NCBI GenBank assembly: GCA_006844605.1
Contig: SPJN01000017.1
Coordinates: 1-43,380 of the forward strand
From: Hyphomicrobiales bacterium
GTDB lineage: Bacteria > Pseudomonadota > Alphaproteobacteria > SPJN01
DNA: 43,380 bases
Direction: 5' to 3'
The notes below the pieces were generated by a model. It was not told where the DNA came from, ran no database searches, and was given only the letters and a program-made list of their open reading frames with translations. The first letter of the stretch is position 1. Each line of letters starts with the position of its first letter. Below are positions 9,266 through 21,634 of this stretch, in pieces. A program made the translations under genes and the position numbers.

Positions 9266-10575
9266 TGGCCCGCGCCCCGACCACATATCACATGCGTCTT
9301 GCCGGACAGGGTGGTGGCAACCGTCCTGTGCAAATCGCTGCGCTTGATGTGGGTAGCTATAAAGTGACCTGCATTATCGCCATTGCGGGCGAGCGGATGG
9401 AAGATCACGGCCCCTCTATTCGGGTGACAGGGGTTGGTCATCAAATGTGTCAGGGCTTGAAGAACGGCGTTGTGGTTGATGTCGGCGCAACGGCGATGGC
9501 CATTCGTGCGGCAGTAGACAATGCCGAAGTGATGGCGCGTACGCAGATCGATTCGGTTTTCGTCAATGTCAGTTGCGGCGATATCCGCAGCCATACCGTT
9601 TCGGTCGGCGTGAATGTTGGTGGCCACCGCATTGGTGACGCTGACCTATCGCGTGTGCTGCGTGATGCGGTTGCAGCCGCCAGCACAACAGATCGTCAGA
9701 TCATTCATTCGATCCCCACTGGCTATACCGTTGATGGGCATTCAGGCTCCCGCGATCCGCGCGGCATGTTTGCCAGCGAGCTGGGTGTCAATCTTCATAT
9801 CGTCACGGCATCGCAAGGGCCTGTGCGCAATTTGGTGGCAGCAGTTCACAGCGCATCATTGGGCGTGGATGGCCTGATTGCCACCGCCTATGCCAGCGGC
9901 ATGGGAGTGTTGAGCGAAACCGAAATGGACCTTGGGGCGACCTTGATCGACATGGGTTCCGGCACGACTTCGATCGGTGTGTTTTACGAAAACTGCATGC
10001 TTTATACCGCGACGATCCCACGTGGCGGTGCCCATGTGACCAGCGATTTAGCATATGGGTTACGCACATCGTTGGCAGAGGCTGAGCGGATCAAGGTGCG
10101 GCACGGCAGTGCAGAACTGATCGGCAATGATGGGCGCAAACAGGTTGAGTATCGTCAAGATGGCGATGATCCCAATGACCCGCCCTATCAAATTGATGCA
10201 TCGGCGTTGCCCGGCTTTATCGGGCCGCGCGTTGAAGAAACATTAGAGGCGGTTTATGACACGCTGAAGGCTGCGGGCCTGCACAGGCTGGCGGGGCAGA
10301 ATATTGTCCTGACAGGTGGTGCCAGCCAGTTGGCAGGTGTCGATCGTCTTGTGGATCGTATTATGGGCAAGTCTGTCAGGCTCGCCCACCGGCCCGTGCG
10401 GCTGACTAATTTGCCGGAGATTGCCAATCAACCCGGCTATGCAACTTGCGGCGGACTGCTCAGCTATGCAGTGCGCAGCCCTCTTGAGGCATTGGAATTG
10501 AAGGACGCCGCGGATGCCGCGGGTGGTCATTCTGCCTTTGCCCGTTTCGGACAATGGTTAAAGAGGGCCTTTTGA
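9265..10575 (+). CDS. ftsA: Cell division protein FtsA
   Basis: FtsA is the actin-like ATPase that tethers FtsZ to the membrane and recruits later divisome proteins. The 436-residue protein has the first phosphate loop IAALDVGSYKVTCII, a FtsA-specific 1C region, the second phosphate loop ATLIDMGSGTTSIGVF, and the adenosine motif NIVLTGGASQLAGV. The C-terminus FARFGQWLKRAF is an amphipathic helix of the kind that anchors FtsA to membrane. Translation probably couples to ftsQ (TAATG, with a G-rich ribosome site upstream). Length fits alphaproteobacterial FtsA. Confidence 0.96.
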   Translation: MARAPTTYHMRLAGQGGGNRPVQIAALDVGSYKVTCIIAIAGERMEDHGPSIRVTGVGHQMCQGLKNGVVVDVGATAMAIRAAVDNAEVMARTQIDSVFVNVSCGDIRSHTVSVGVNVGGHRIGDADLSRVLRDAVAAASTTDRQIIHSIPTGYTVDGHSGSRDPRGMFASELGVNLHIVTASQGPVRNLVAAVHSASLGVDGLIATAYASGMGVLSETEMDLGATLIDMGSGTTSIGVFYENCMLYTATIPRGGAHVTSDLAYGLRTSLAEAERIKVRHGSAELIGNDGRKQVEYRQDGDDPNDPPYQIDASALPGFIGPRVEETLEAVYDTLKAAGLHRLAGQNIVLTGGASQLAGVDRLVDRIMGKSVRLAHRPVRLTNLPEIANQPGYATCGGLLSYAVRSPLEALELKDAADAAGGHSAFARFGQWLKRAF

Positions 10576-10625
10576 TGCAAGTAAACCCAACAACCATTGT
10601 CGTACGTTAAGGAAGGAAGCAGACC

Positions 10626-12266
10626 ATGTCGCTCAATATCGGTATGCCCCAACCGTCGGATTTGTCGCCCCGGATTACAGTGTTCGGGGTCGGCGGTGCC
10701 GGGGGTAACGGGGTCAACAATATGATTGATGCCGGGCTCGAAGGTGTCGAGTTCGTCGTTGCCAACACAGATGCACAGGCGCTGGGCCAATCTCTTGCCC
10801 AGAACCATATCCAGCTTGGTCAGGATTTGACCCAAGGGCTGGGTGCGGGTGCCCGCCCTGAAGTTGGTGCCCAAGCCGCGGTAGAGGCGATTGATGAAAT
10901 CAATGCGCATCTTGACGGCTCTCACATGGTGTTTGTAACCGCCGGTATGGGCGGGGGCACCGGTACAGGTGCCGCGCCGATTATCGCGCAGGCTGCGAAA
11001 GATCGCGGTATCCTGACTATCGGCGTTGTCACCAAACCGTTTGCCTATGAAGGCAAGCGCCGTATGGAATCAGCTGAATCAGGTATTTCTGAACTTCAGA
11101 AATATGTTGATACATTGATTGTTATTCCCAATCAGAACCTGTTCCGGTTGGCCAATGAACAAACCACATTCGCTGACGCCTTTGCGATGGCCGATAATGT
11201 GCTGCGCTCAGGCGTGTGTGGGATCACCGATTTGATGGTGATGCCCGGTTTGATCAATCTTGACTTTGCAGACATCAAAACCGTGATGGCGGAAATGGGC
11301 AAGGCCATGATGGGCACCGGCGAAGAAGAGGGCGAGAACCGCGCCATTGATGCTGCGGAATCCGCAATTTCAAACCCCTTGCTTGATGATGTGTCAATGC
11401 AGGGTGCGCGCGGCGTGCTGATCAATATCACCGGTGGCATGGACATGACCTTGTATGAGGTTGATGCCGCAGCAAACCGTATCCGCGAAGAAGTTGACCC
11501 TGATGCAAATATCATCGTCGGTTCAACCTTTAATGATGCCATGGAAGGCCGTATGCGCGTTTCCATCGTGGCAACAGGGATTGAGGCTGAGTTGGAGGCA
11601 GGACTGTCCCAAGGCCAGCGCCCGTCTTTACGTGTCGTTGCGCCCCAACAACAGCAGCAACGTCCTGCGGCAACAGCGGCCCCGGCCCAGCGTCCCGCAG
11701 CCCAGTCAGGCAACCAACCAGCTGCACCGCTGGTAGCACCAGCTGCAACACGCCCGGCAACAGAGATCAAGGCAGAAATTGACGATGATGCCTTTATCGC
11801 GCCGGAACCTGCGCGCCCCAATGTTGGCGCAGCGGCATCAGGCGGGGCACAGATGACACATGCTGATCCTGCCCCGATGCAGGAACCCAGCCTGTTCGGT
11901 GATTTGGCCGATGCACCAGTGCAAGAAGCGGCACAACAAACTGCAGAAACAGCGCCCACACCGCAAGCACCTGTTGCTGCGGAACCTGTACAGCAGCAGG
12001 TGACCACTACGCCTGAACCGCAACGCAAGCCCGGCTTGTTGGAGCGCGTGGCAGGTTTTGGTCTTGGGCGTAACAAGGCTGAGCGGAAAGAAGCTGTTGC
12101 ACGGCGTGAACCTGTCATGAACCACGCACCGGCTGCCCCGGTTGCTGAACCGCAAGTGCGTGTGTCCGGACAACAGCAGGCGGCTGTTGCAACCGCACCT
12201 GCTGCGGCACCTGAAGAACAGGAAGATATCGAACTTCCTGCGTTCCTGCGCCGTCAGTCCAACTGA
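10626..12266 (+). CDS. ftsZ: Cell division GTPase FtsZ
   Basis: FtsZ is the tubulin-like GTPase that forms the cytokinetic ring. The 546-residue protein has the N-terminal [14 protein letters not shown], the GTP signature GGGTGTG at residues 109-115, the T7-loop region [11 protein letters not shown], and a core ending near residue 320. A linker of about 210 residues rich in Gln, Ala and Pro follows, with a basic amphipathic patch ([15 protein letters not shown]). It ends in the conserved peptide [12 protein letters not shown] that binds FtsA and other partners. Long linkers are usual in alphaproteobacteria. Fifty bases separate it from ftsA, and GGAAGGAAG before the ATG is a strong ribosome site, so it may have extra expression of its own. 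A terminator follows. Confidence 0.97.
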   Translation: MSLNIGMPQPSDLSPRITVFGVGGAGGNGVNNMIDAGLEGVEFVVANTDAQALGQSLAQNHIQLGQDLTQGLGAGARPEVGAQAAVEAIDEINAHLDGSHMVFVTAGMGGGTGTGAAPIIAQAAKDRGILTIGVVTKPFAYEGKRRMESAESGISELQKYVDTLIVIPNQNLFRLANEQTTFADAFAMADNVLRSGVCGITDLMVMPGLINLDFADIKTVMAEMGKAMMGTGEEEGENRAIDAAESAISNPLLDDVSMQGARGVLINITGGMDMTLYEVDAAANRIREEVDPDANIIVGSTFNDAMEGRMRVSIVATGIEAELEAGLSQGQRPSLRVVAPQQQQQRPAATAAPAQRPAAQSGNQPAAPLVAPAATRPATEIKAEIDDDAFIAPEPARPNVGAAASGGAQMTHADPAPMQEPSLFGDLADAPVQEAAQQTAETAPTPQAPVAAEPVQQQVTTTPEPQRKPGLLERVAGFGLGRNKAERKEAVARREPVMNHAPAAPVAEPQVRVSGQQQAAVATAPAAAPEEQEDIELPAFLRRQSN

Positions 12267-12289
12267 CCTGACGTAATATCTGGCCGGTT

Positions 12290-12316
12290 CCCTGTGGGTT
12301 GAGCGACCCTACAGGG
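12290..12316 (+). other. Hairpin after ftsZ, no U-tract
   Basis: CCCTGTGGGT pairs with ACCC-T-ACAGGG around a six-base loop (TGAGCG), with a single bulged T. No run of T follows, so it is not a classical terminator. It may stabilise the ftsZ transcript end or act with the terminator 40 bases downstream. Confidence 0.5.
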
Positions 12317-12353
12317 GACGGTCGGGTGCGACAGTCTTGACCAATGAAATTTG

Positions 12354-12384
12354 GGCGCGCCGTGGGCGTGCCTTTTTTCTTTTA
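12354..12384 (+). terminator. Intrinsic terminator after ftsZ
   Basis: GGCGCGCC pairs with GGCGTGCC (one G-T wobble) around a three-base loop, directly followed by TTTTTTCTTTT. This is a strong rho-independent terminator and closes the dcw transcription unit about 90 bases after the ftsZ stop. Confidence 0.85.
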
Positions 12385-12515
12385 ATTTCAAATAGTTGTT
12401 CTGAAACAATGGGCAACAATGCTTTATTTGTTATTGCCCCGGCAGGTTAGTACACACAGGCTTAGATTTATCCCGTGAAGCGGGACCGCACCGACAATTG
12501 TGAAAGCTGCCGATA

Positions 12516-13487
12516 ATGTACATGCTGCAACCCACATCAAGTGAGCTTAAAGGCGATTTGACCGCGACCGAATCCTTGGTCCGTCAAAACACGCTGGGCG
12601 AAACAGTGCGTGTTGATGGCATTGGCCTGCACAAGGGAACACCCGTCACCTTGGTGATGCATCCTGCCCCTGCCGGCCACGGCATTGTGTTTCGTCGCGT
12701 CGATCTTGTCGATGCCTTGGGTGTTGCCAAGGCAACGGTTGCTGCACGGTTTGATACAGTAACAGAAACCACCATGTGCACGACAATCGGGAATGACCAT
12801 GGTGCAAGTATTGCGACTATTGAGCATTTGATGGCGGCAATTGCCGGATTGGCGATTGACAATCTGTTGATTGAAATTGACGGCCCTGAAGTGCCGATGA
12901 TGGATGGCTCATCAGCTGCATTTGTGGACGCGCTGAGTAAAGTTGGGTTGAAGTCTTTGGATGCACCCCGTTACGCCATCCGTATTTTGAAGCCTGTTAA
13001 GGTTGAAGACGGTGAAAAGATCACGGCCTTGGTGCCTGCGGATACTTTCAGCGTTGATGTCGCAATTGATTTTACTTGCGAAGCCATTGGGCAGCAGCGC
13101 GCCAACATGCCATTGATGAATGGTCAGTTCTGTGCAGAGCTAAGCCGGGCACGCACATTCGGCTTCCGCAAGGATGTTGATATGTTGCAATCCATCGGGT
13201 TGGCATTGGGCGGTTCGCTCGATAATGCCATCGTGATTGATGAAGATGACAGCATCATGAACGAAGATGGCCTGCGGTTTGATGACGAGTTTGTCCGCCA
13301 CAAGGCATTGGACGCGGTTGGTGACTTGGCACTGGCCGGGGCACCGATTTTGGGTCGGTTTGAAGGTAACCGCCCGGGTCATGACATGAACAACCGTGTG
13401 TTGCATGCGCTGTTTGCAGACGAAAGTGCCTATGAACTGGTGCCTGTCACGGACGAGTTGGGGCTGCGCCTGCCTGGCCTTTGCTAA
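12516..13487 (+). CDS. lpxC: UDP-3-O-acyl-N-acetylglucosamine deacetylase LpxC
   Basis: LpxC is the zinc enzyme for the committed step of lipid A synthesis, removing acetate from UDP-3-O-acyl-GlcNAc in the cytoplasm. The 323-residue protein shows the N-terminal VDGIGLHKG, the TIEHLMAA motif (His104), GPEVPMMDGSS, SRARTFGF and the RHKALDAVGD motif. His104, His262 and Asp266 are the expected zinc ligands and have the family spacing. The ATG at 12516 was chosen; an ATG at 12522 is a close alternative. It lies between the ftsZ terminator and its own terminator, so it is likely a single-gene unit. The 131 bases upstream must hold the promoter; a small hairpin (TCCCG/CGGGA, 12471-12485) lies 30 bases before the start. 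Confidence 0.96.
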   Translation: MYMLQPTSSELKGDLTATESLVRQNTLGETVRVDGIGLHKGTPVTLVMHPAPAGHGIVFRRVDLVDALGVAKATVAARFDTVTETTMCTTIGNDHGASIATIEHLMAAIAGLAIDNLLIEIDGPEVPMMDGSSAAFVDALSKVGLKSLDAPRYAIRILKPVKVEDGEKITALVPADTFSVDVAIDFTCEAIGQQRANMPLMNGQFCAELSRARTFGFRKDVDMLQSIGLALGGSLDNAIVIDEDDSIMNEDGLRFDDEFVRHKALDAVGDLALAGAPILGRFEGNRPGHDMNNRVLHALFADESAYELVPVTDELGLRLPGLC

Positions 13488-13516
13488 GCATAAGCTGCAT
13501 TTTTAGTCGAATTTGG

Positions 13517-13550
13517 GCCCCTGCATCCTGTATGCGGGGGCTTTACTTTT
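13517..13550 (+). terminator. Intrinsic terminator after lpxC
   Basis: A 10-base stem, GCCCCTGCAT with ATGCGGGGGC (one G-T wobble) and a five-base loop, is followed by TTTACTTTT. It lies 30 bases past the lpxC stop. Confidence 0.8.
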
Positions 13551-13572
13551 GTGTTGGGGGCCCAACCATCGC

Positions 13573-13627
13573 TTGAACGACACTTGAACGGTGCCGGAAC
13601 GACATTGGAAGGACGCCTGTGGGACGA
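13573..13627 (+). repeat. Degenerate 11-bp tandem repeat between lpxC and bamD
   Basis: Five successive 11-base units begin at 13573, 13584, 13595, 13606 and 13617: TTGAACGACAC, TTGAACGGTGC, CGGAACGACAT, TGGAAGGACGC and CTGTGGGACGA. The first three agree best (TTGAACG, TTGAACG, CGGAACG); the fifth is weak. The period is not a multiple of three, and no protein-coding signal is seen here. The array sits just past the lpxC terminator, about 120 bases upstream of bamD. Its role is unknown. Confidence 0.5.
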
Positions 13628-13749
13628 AAATCGGTCATTTGATTGGTTCAAGCGCTGGTCAATGGCGGCTGACTGGTCTAAAACTTGGGGGAAATCTCAC
13701 ATATCTTCCCTGATCCGATTCTCTTATTTTCGGTAATGAATTGACTAAT

Positions 13750-15090
13750 ATGACTTCGATGCGTCGCAAATTTTTCGATCCCCGGTATTTGATTGTGGCT
13801 GGTTTGGCCCTTGTTGTTGCTGCCTGTGCAGGCGATGGCGATCCTGCTGCCGAAGGCCCCTCTTATGGCGAGGGCGCCCGTCGCGCGGCCTTTGTCGAAA
13901 CACCTGTTGAGGATTTGTATAATCGCGCATTGGATGAGTTGCAGGGCGGTATTTATCGTCAGGCCGCTGCCATGTTCGATGAGGTTGAGCGACAGCACCC
14001 ATATTCTGTTTGGGCTCGTCGCGCCATGTTGATGAGTGCCTATTCTCATTATCTGGATGGAAGCTACGATCTTGCGATTTTGTCCGCAGAACGGTTTTTA
14101 GCACTGCACCCGGGTAACAAGAGTGCGCCCTATGCAAACTATCTTGTTGCCATCTGTTATTATGAGCAGATATCGGATGTTGGTCGCGATCAGAAAATGA
14201 CAGAACTGGCATTGGCCCGCCTGACAGAGGTGGCGCGTCGTTACCCTGAAACGCGCTATGCCCGTGATGCACGGTTGAAGATTGATCTGACCCGCGATCA
14301 CCTTGCTGGCAAGGAAATGGCGATTGGTCGTTACTATATGAACAAGGGGCAATATGTTGCCTCTATCAATCGTTTTCGGATTGTGGCGACGACTTATCAA
14401 ACTACAACGCATGCACCAGAGGCACTGCATCGTTTGGTAGAAAATTACCTGACAATCGGCCTGGCGGGCGAGGCGCAAACCGTTGCCGCGGTGCTGGGCT
14501 ATAACTATCCGGGATCTGATTGGTATCGTGACAGTTTTGAGTTACTGCAGGATGTCGATTTGCAACCGCAGCTGTTGAACAATAACTGGCTTGATCAATT
14601 GCGCGCCAATAAGGGTGCTGTCGGCGGACAGAATTCTGCGGCTAGTACAGGACGCGCCGCCTTGTTGGGGCAACAAGTTTCCGCTCCGCGTCAGACTGAT
14701 GACAGGGTGCCGGCATCTGCGCCCGTTGCGCCTGTGAATACTGCGCCTGTCGGTTTGCCGTCTGATAACCGCGCCGCGCCGCAAACATCTGTCAACGATG
14801 ATGATGGCGGCATATCTAATTGGTGGCGTAAATTGACCGGTTCTGATGAACAGCCGCAAAACACGGCACCGTCTGTACAATCACCTGCTGACCCTGTGGC
14901 GATCAAGCCGCCGGCTGATTTCAATCAGCCTGCCAATGTTCATAAGGTTGGCACGGACCAAGACCCGGTGCTGCAAAAGGCCAGGGCACTTGCTGCACAG
15001 CGTGAGTTACGTCGCAGGGCTGAAGAGGCAAAGCGCCGTGAAGCTGACGATGAATCAGAATCGTTCTGGCAACAGCTATGGCCGTTTTAG
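13750..15090 (+). CDS. bamD: Outer membrane protein assembly factor BamD, with long C-terminal extension
   Basis: BamD is the essential lipoprotein of the Bam complex that inserts beta-barrel proteins in the outer membrane. From the ATG at 13750 the protein has 446 residues: a lipoprotein signal with a VVAAC lipobox (Cys26), then TPR repeats (LYNRALDELQGGIYRQAAAMFDEVE, then PYSVWARRAMLMSAYSHY) to about residue 270. Bacterial BamD usually ends near there. This one continues for about 170 residues of Pro/Ala/Asp-rich, probably disordered sequence. The extension holds an aromatic patch (SNWWRKLTG), a charged helix rich in Arg/Glu and a terminal SFWQQLWPF. The start is uncertain: a TTG at 13741 and an ATG at 13759 are alternatives and no strong ribosome site is visible. 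Confidence 0.9.
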   Translation: MTSMRRKFFDPRYLIVAGLALVVAACAGDGDPAAEGPSYGEGARRAAFVETPVEDLYNRALDELQGGIYRQAAAMFDEVERQHPYSVWARRAMLMSAYSHYLDGSYDLAILSAERFLALHPGNKSAPYANYLVAICYYEQISDVGRDQKMTELALARLTEVARRYPETRYARDARLKIDLTRDHLAGKEMAIGRYYMNKGQYVASINRFRIVATTYQTTTHAPEALHRLVENYLTIGLAGEAQTVAAVLGYNYPGSDWYRDSFELLQDVDLQPQLLNNNWLDQLRANKGAVGGQNSAASTGRAALLGQQVSAPRQTDDRVPASAPVAPVNTAPVGLPSDNRAAPQTSVNDDDGGISNWWRKLTGSDEQPQNTAPSVQSPADPVAIKPPADFNQPANVHKVGTDQDPVLQKARALAAQRELRRRAEEAKRREADDESESFWQQLWPF

Positions 15091-15120
15091 GCTAAATGGA
15101 AAGGCGGGAACGACACAGAC

Positions 15121-18910
<3,790 letters not shown>

Positions 18911-18911
18911 A

Positions 18912-20729
18912 TTACAGCGCCGCAGTTTGTTGTCTTAACCAATCTTGCGTTTCGTTATCAAGGGCTGGGCCAATTTCATCCAATACGCGGGTGTGATAGC
19001 GGTTCAGCCAATCGCGTTCTTCGTTGGATAATAGTGCAATATCGATCAAGTCGCGGTCGATAGGCGCGAGGGTTAGGGTCTCAAACCCCAACATTGGTTG
19101 ATCGCCACCTGTAATATCTGTTTCTTCCGTCACGACAATCAGGTTTTCGATACGGATGCCGTAATGGCCTTCCTTATAATAACCGGGCTCATTCGATACG
19201 ATCATGCCAGGTTCAAGCGGCACCTGTCCGCGTGGGCCGGGGGTGATGCCGTGCGGCCCCTCATGGACCGATAGATAGGCACCAACGCCATGGCCCGTTC
19301 CATGCCCAAAATTTAGACCGGCTTGCCACAAGGCATAGCGGGCGATGGGGTCAAGGGCAGCCCCCTTAGTTCCCTTGGGGAACCGGGCAAGACTTACGCT
19401 GATCATGCCCTTTAACACACGGGTGAAGCGGTCCTTTTGTTCTGCGCTGGGCGTCCCGATGGCGAGGGTACGGGTAACATCCGTCGTCCCCTCAAAATAC
19501 TGGCCACCGGAATCGACCAAATAGATTTCCCCTTCCTTAATCGGGCGGGCGGTGTCTTCGCGGACACTATAGTGGGGCAGGGCACCATTTGGCCCCTGCG
19601 CTGAAATGACGGGGAATGACAAATCCCGCAGGCCGTTATGGTTGCGACGCAGCGCGGCTAAATATTGGGCAGCGGTCCATTCATTGGCCCCTGTTGCAGC
19701 AGCCTTGGTCTTCATCCAGCGCAGATAGCGGATCAGGGCTACGGCATCGATTTTGTGTGCTGTGCGTGCGCCGTCCACCTCAATGGCGTTTTTGGTTCCC
19801 TTGGGGTGCTGGCAAGGATCATCCTTTAACACCAGTTTTGCACCGATATGGTCGAGCGCTGCGCGATGAAATTGCGATCCCAAAGTGGGGTCGAGCAAGA
19901 CCGTGCGGTTGTTAAGGTTGGTCAGCTTTGCCTCAAACTCATCTGGGGCATGGCAGGCAACCTGATGGCCCAAATGGGTGCGCACATCATCATTCAGTTT
20001 CAGCGGATTGATGAATAAATCAACCGACCCGTCCTTGTGCAGCAGGGCCGTAGAAAGTGCCAATGGACAGCAGGCGACATCCTGCCCCCGAATGTTCAAA
20101 AGCCAGGCAATTGAATCGGGCGCAGTGATCAGGGCGGCATCAATTGATTGCTGTGCCAATGTTGCGCCGATGCGGACCCGCTTGGTTTCGCTGTCCTCAC
20201 CAGCATAGACAATGTCGTGTGGGGAGGCCGCGGACAATGGCGCATCCGGTTGGTCATCCCAAACTTGATCAAGCGGGTTTTCACCAACCGCAGTTAAGGA
20301 TATGCCCAGTGCTTCGCAATCTTTCGTCAGGCCGCGCACTTCTGAAACCGTATGTAGTCGCGGGTCAAAGCCAAGCTGCGCCCCTTCGCCCAGTGCTTCT
20401 GCCAAATAGGCCTTTAGTTTCGCCGCTGTATAATCAAGAAAGTCGAAATGCTTGTCGTCGACCTGTTTTGGGGCTTGGCTGGTGTAACGGCTGTCAACAA
20501 ACAACCCGGCGCGTGATTGCCCGATTATGGATAGCCCCGCTGACCCGGTGAACCCTGTCACCCAACATAAGCGCATCCCATGGGGGGGAATATATTCATT
20601 CTGATATTCATCAGCATGGGGCACGATAAATCCGTCCAACCCCTGCCGCGCCATGGCGGTGCGCAAGGCGTTTAACCGTTCTGCCGCAACTTTGTGATCG
20701 GCGGGTCTGATGTCATATTCAGTGATCAT
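18912..20729 (-). CDS. pepP: Xaa-Pro aminopeptidase (M24B family, long form)
   Basis: This metallopeptidase removes an N-terminal residue that precedes proline. From the ATG at 20729 it has 605 residues, the length of the three-domain aminopeptidase P form. Two creatinase-type N-terminal domains (GFIVPHADEYQNEYIPP and GLFVDSRYTSQA) come before the pita-bread domain. Metal ligands are visible in YLVDSGGQYFEGTTDVTRT (two Asp), TGHGVGAYLSVHEGPHG (His), and the Glu residues of SNEPGYY and GIRIENL. The start was chosen because it forms an ATGA overlap with prmA; the frame extends 15 residues further without family resemblance. It is the last gene of uvrD-prmA-pepP. Confidence 0.93.
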   Translation of the reverse strand: MITEYDIRPADHKVAAERLNALRTAMARQGLDGFIVPHADEYQNEYIPPHGMRLCWVTGFTGSAGLSIIGQSRAGLFVDSRYTSQAPKQVDDKHFDFLDYTAAKLKAYLAEALGEGAQLGFDPRLHTVSEVRGLTKDCEALGISLTAVGENPLDQVWDDQPDAPLSAASPHDIVYAGEDSETKRVRIGATLAQQSIDAALITAPDSIAWLLNIRGQDVACCPLALSTALLHKDGSVDLFINPLKLNDDVRTHLGHQVACHAPDEFEAKLTNLNNRTVLLDPTLGSQFHRAALDHIGAKLVLKDDPCQHPKGTKNAIEVDGARTAHKIDAVALIRYLRWMKTKAAATGANEWTAAQYLAALRRNHNGLRDLSFPVISAQGPNGALPHYSVREDTARPIKEGEIYLVDSGGQYFEGTTDVTRTLAIGTPSAEQKDRFTRVLKGMISVSLARFPKGTKGAALDPIARYALWQAGLNFGHGTGHGVGAYLSVHEGPHGITPGPRGQVPLEPGMIVSNEPGYYKEGHYGIRIENLIVVTEETDITGGDQPMLGFETLTLAPIDRDLIDIALLSNEERDWLNRYHTRVLDEIGPALDNETQDWLRQQTAAL

Positions 20730-21634
20730 AATGTCGATGTAATCCGTGCAAAGCCCAAAACAAGTGCTGACCATTCACCCCGCCTGATGCGTTGAACGAG
20801 GGTCAGACCATGATTGCGATAGGCTGACAGGATCATCTGTTCCTGACTATTTAGCAAGCCTGACAGCACAAGGCGCGCATTGATTGAGCGGGTCAGGGTC
20901 TGGCTGATGGACGGGGCCAGCCGCACAAGCGGGGCAGCCAATATGTTGGCGATGATTAGATCAAACGGCGCTGCCTGCGCCAGTTGCGGGTGGCGTAAGC
21001 CGGGTGCCGTAACGATCGACAATCGCCCATCTAATGCGAAACCGTTTTCATGTGCGGCGTGACGGGTGAAGTCTGTGGCGTCGGGATCAATGTCCGACAA
21101 TGTGACTTGGGCAGCGGGCCATAAACGTGCAGCCCCAAATCCCAACACGCCAGTGCCACAACCCAGATCAAGAATGTGCTGCGGCTGAACGGATTTTTTT
21201 AGGTCTGACAATGCGGCAAGGCACCCGGATGTGGTGCCGTGGTGGCCCGTGCCAAATGCCATGCCCGCATCAATGCGTAGGCTGATTTTGTCCAGTGGCG
21301 GCGGGGTGTCTTCATCATGGCTGCCATAAACGTAAAATCGGCCAGACGTGATGGGCTCCAGCGGGCGCAAGCTTTGCGCCACCCAGTTTGCGGGCATCAC
21401 GGGCTCAACAACCCATCCCTGTTTTGCAAACAAGGCGGTGCATGTCGCTTCTTCTGGTTCCTCATGGAACCATGCCTCGATCCGCCAAATTTCGCCATCA
21501 GGCTGTGCTTCAAAGCTTGCCATGGCAAAGGGGGCCAACATCTCCTCCACCTGTTCTTCATGGTGCGGGCGTTCGTCACGCGGGCAATAAAGGCTGAGTT
21601 TATAGCTTTCAGGTGACGGGGTATTGTCAGGCAT
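20726..21634 (-). CDS. prmA: Ribosomal protein L11 methyltransferase PrmA
   Basis: PrmA uses S-adenosylmethionine to trimethylate ribosomal protein L11. The 302-residue protein has an N-terminal substrate-recognition part, then the methyltransferase core: FGTGHHGTTSGCL, the SAM loop ILDLGCGTGVLGFGAA near residue 155, SDIDPDA, and the motif IIANILAAPL that replaces the usual NPP-type signature in PrmA. The ATG shares a base with the uvrD stop (TAATG) and the stop overlaps the pepP start (ATGA). The pairing of prmA with an aminopeptidase P gene is common in alphaproteobacteria. Confidence 0.94.
   Translation of the reverse strand: MPDNTPSPESYKLSLYCPRDERPHHEEQVEEMLAPFAMASFEAQPDGEIWRIEAWFHEEPEEATCTALFAKQGWVVEPVMPANWVAQSLRPLEPITSGRFYVYGSHDEDTPPPLDKISLRIDAGMAFGTGHHGTTSGCLAALSDLKKSVQPQHILDLGCGTGVLGFGAARLWPAAQVTLSDIDPDATDFTRHAAHENGFALDGRLSIVTAPGLRHPQLAQAAPFDLIIANILAAPLVRLAPSISQTLTRSINARLVLSGLLNSQEQMILSAYRNHGLTLVQRIRRGEWSALVLGFARITSTL

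Noticed and set aside
11132-12118. Long open frame of 328 codons on the - strand
   Set aside because: It is the antisense of the low-complexity ftsZ linker and core; its Ser/Ala/Cys-rich product has no domain features.
13551-13736. Small open frame between lpxC and bamD
   Set aside because: It starts with TTG without a ribosome site and spans the 11-bp repeat array, whose period would break any reading frame.
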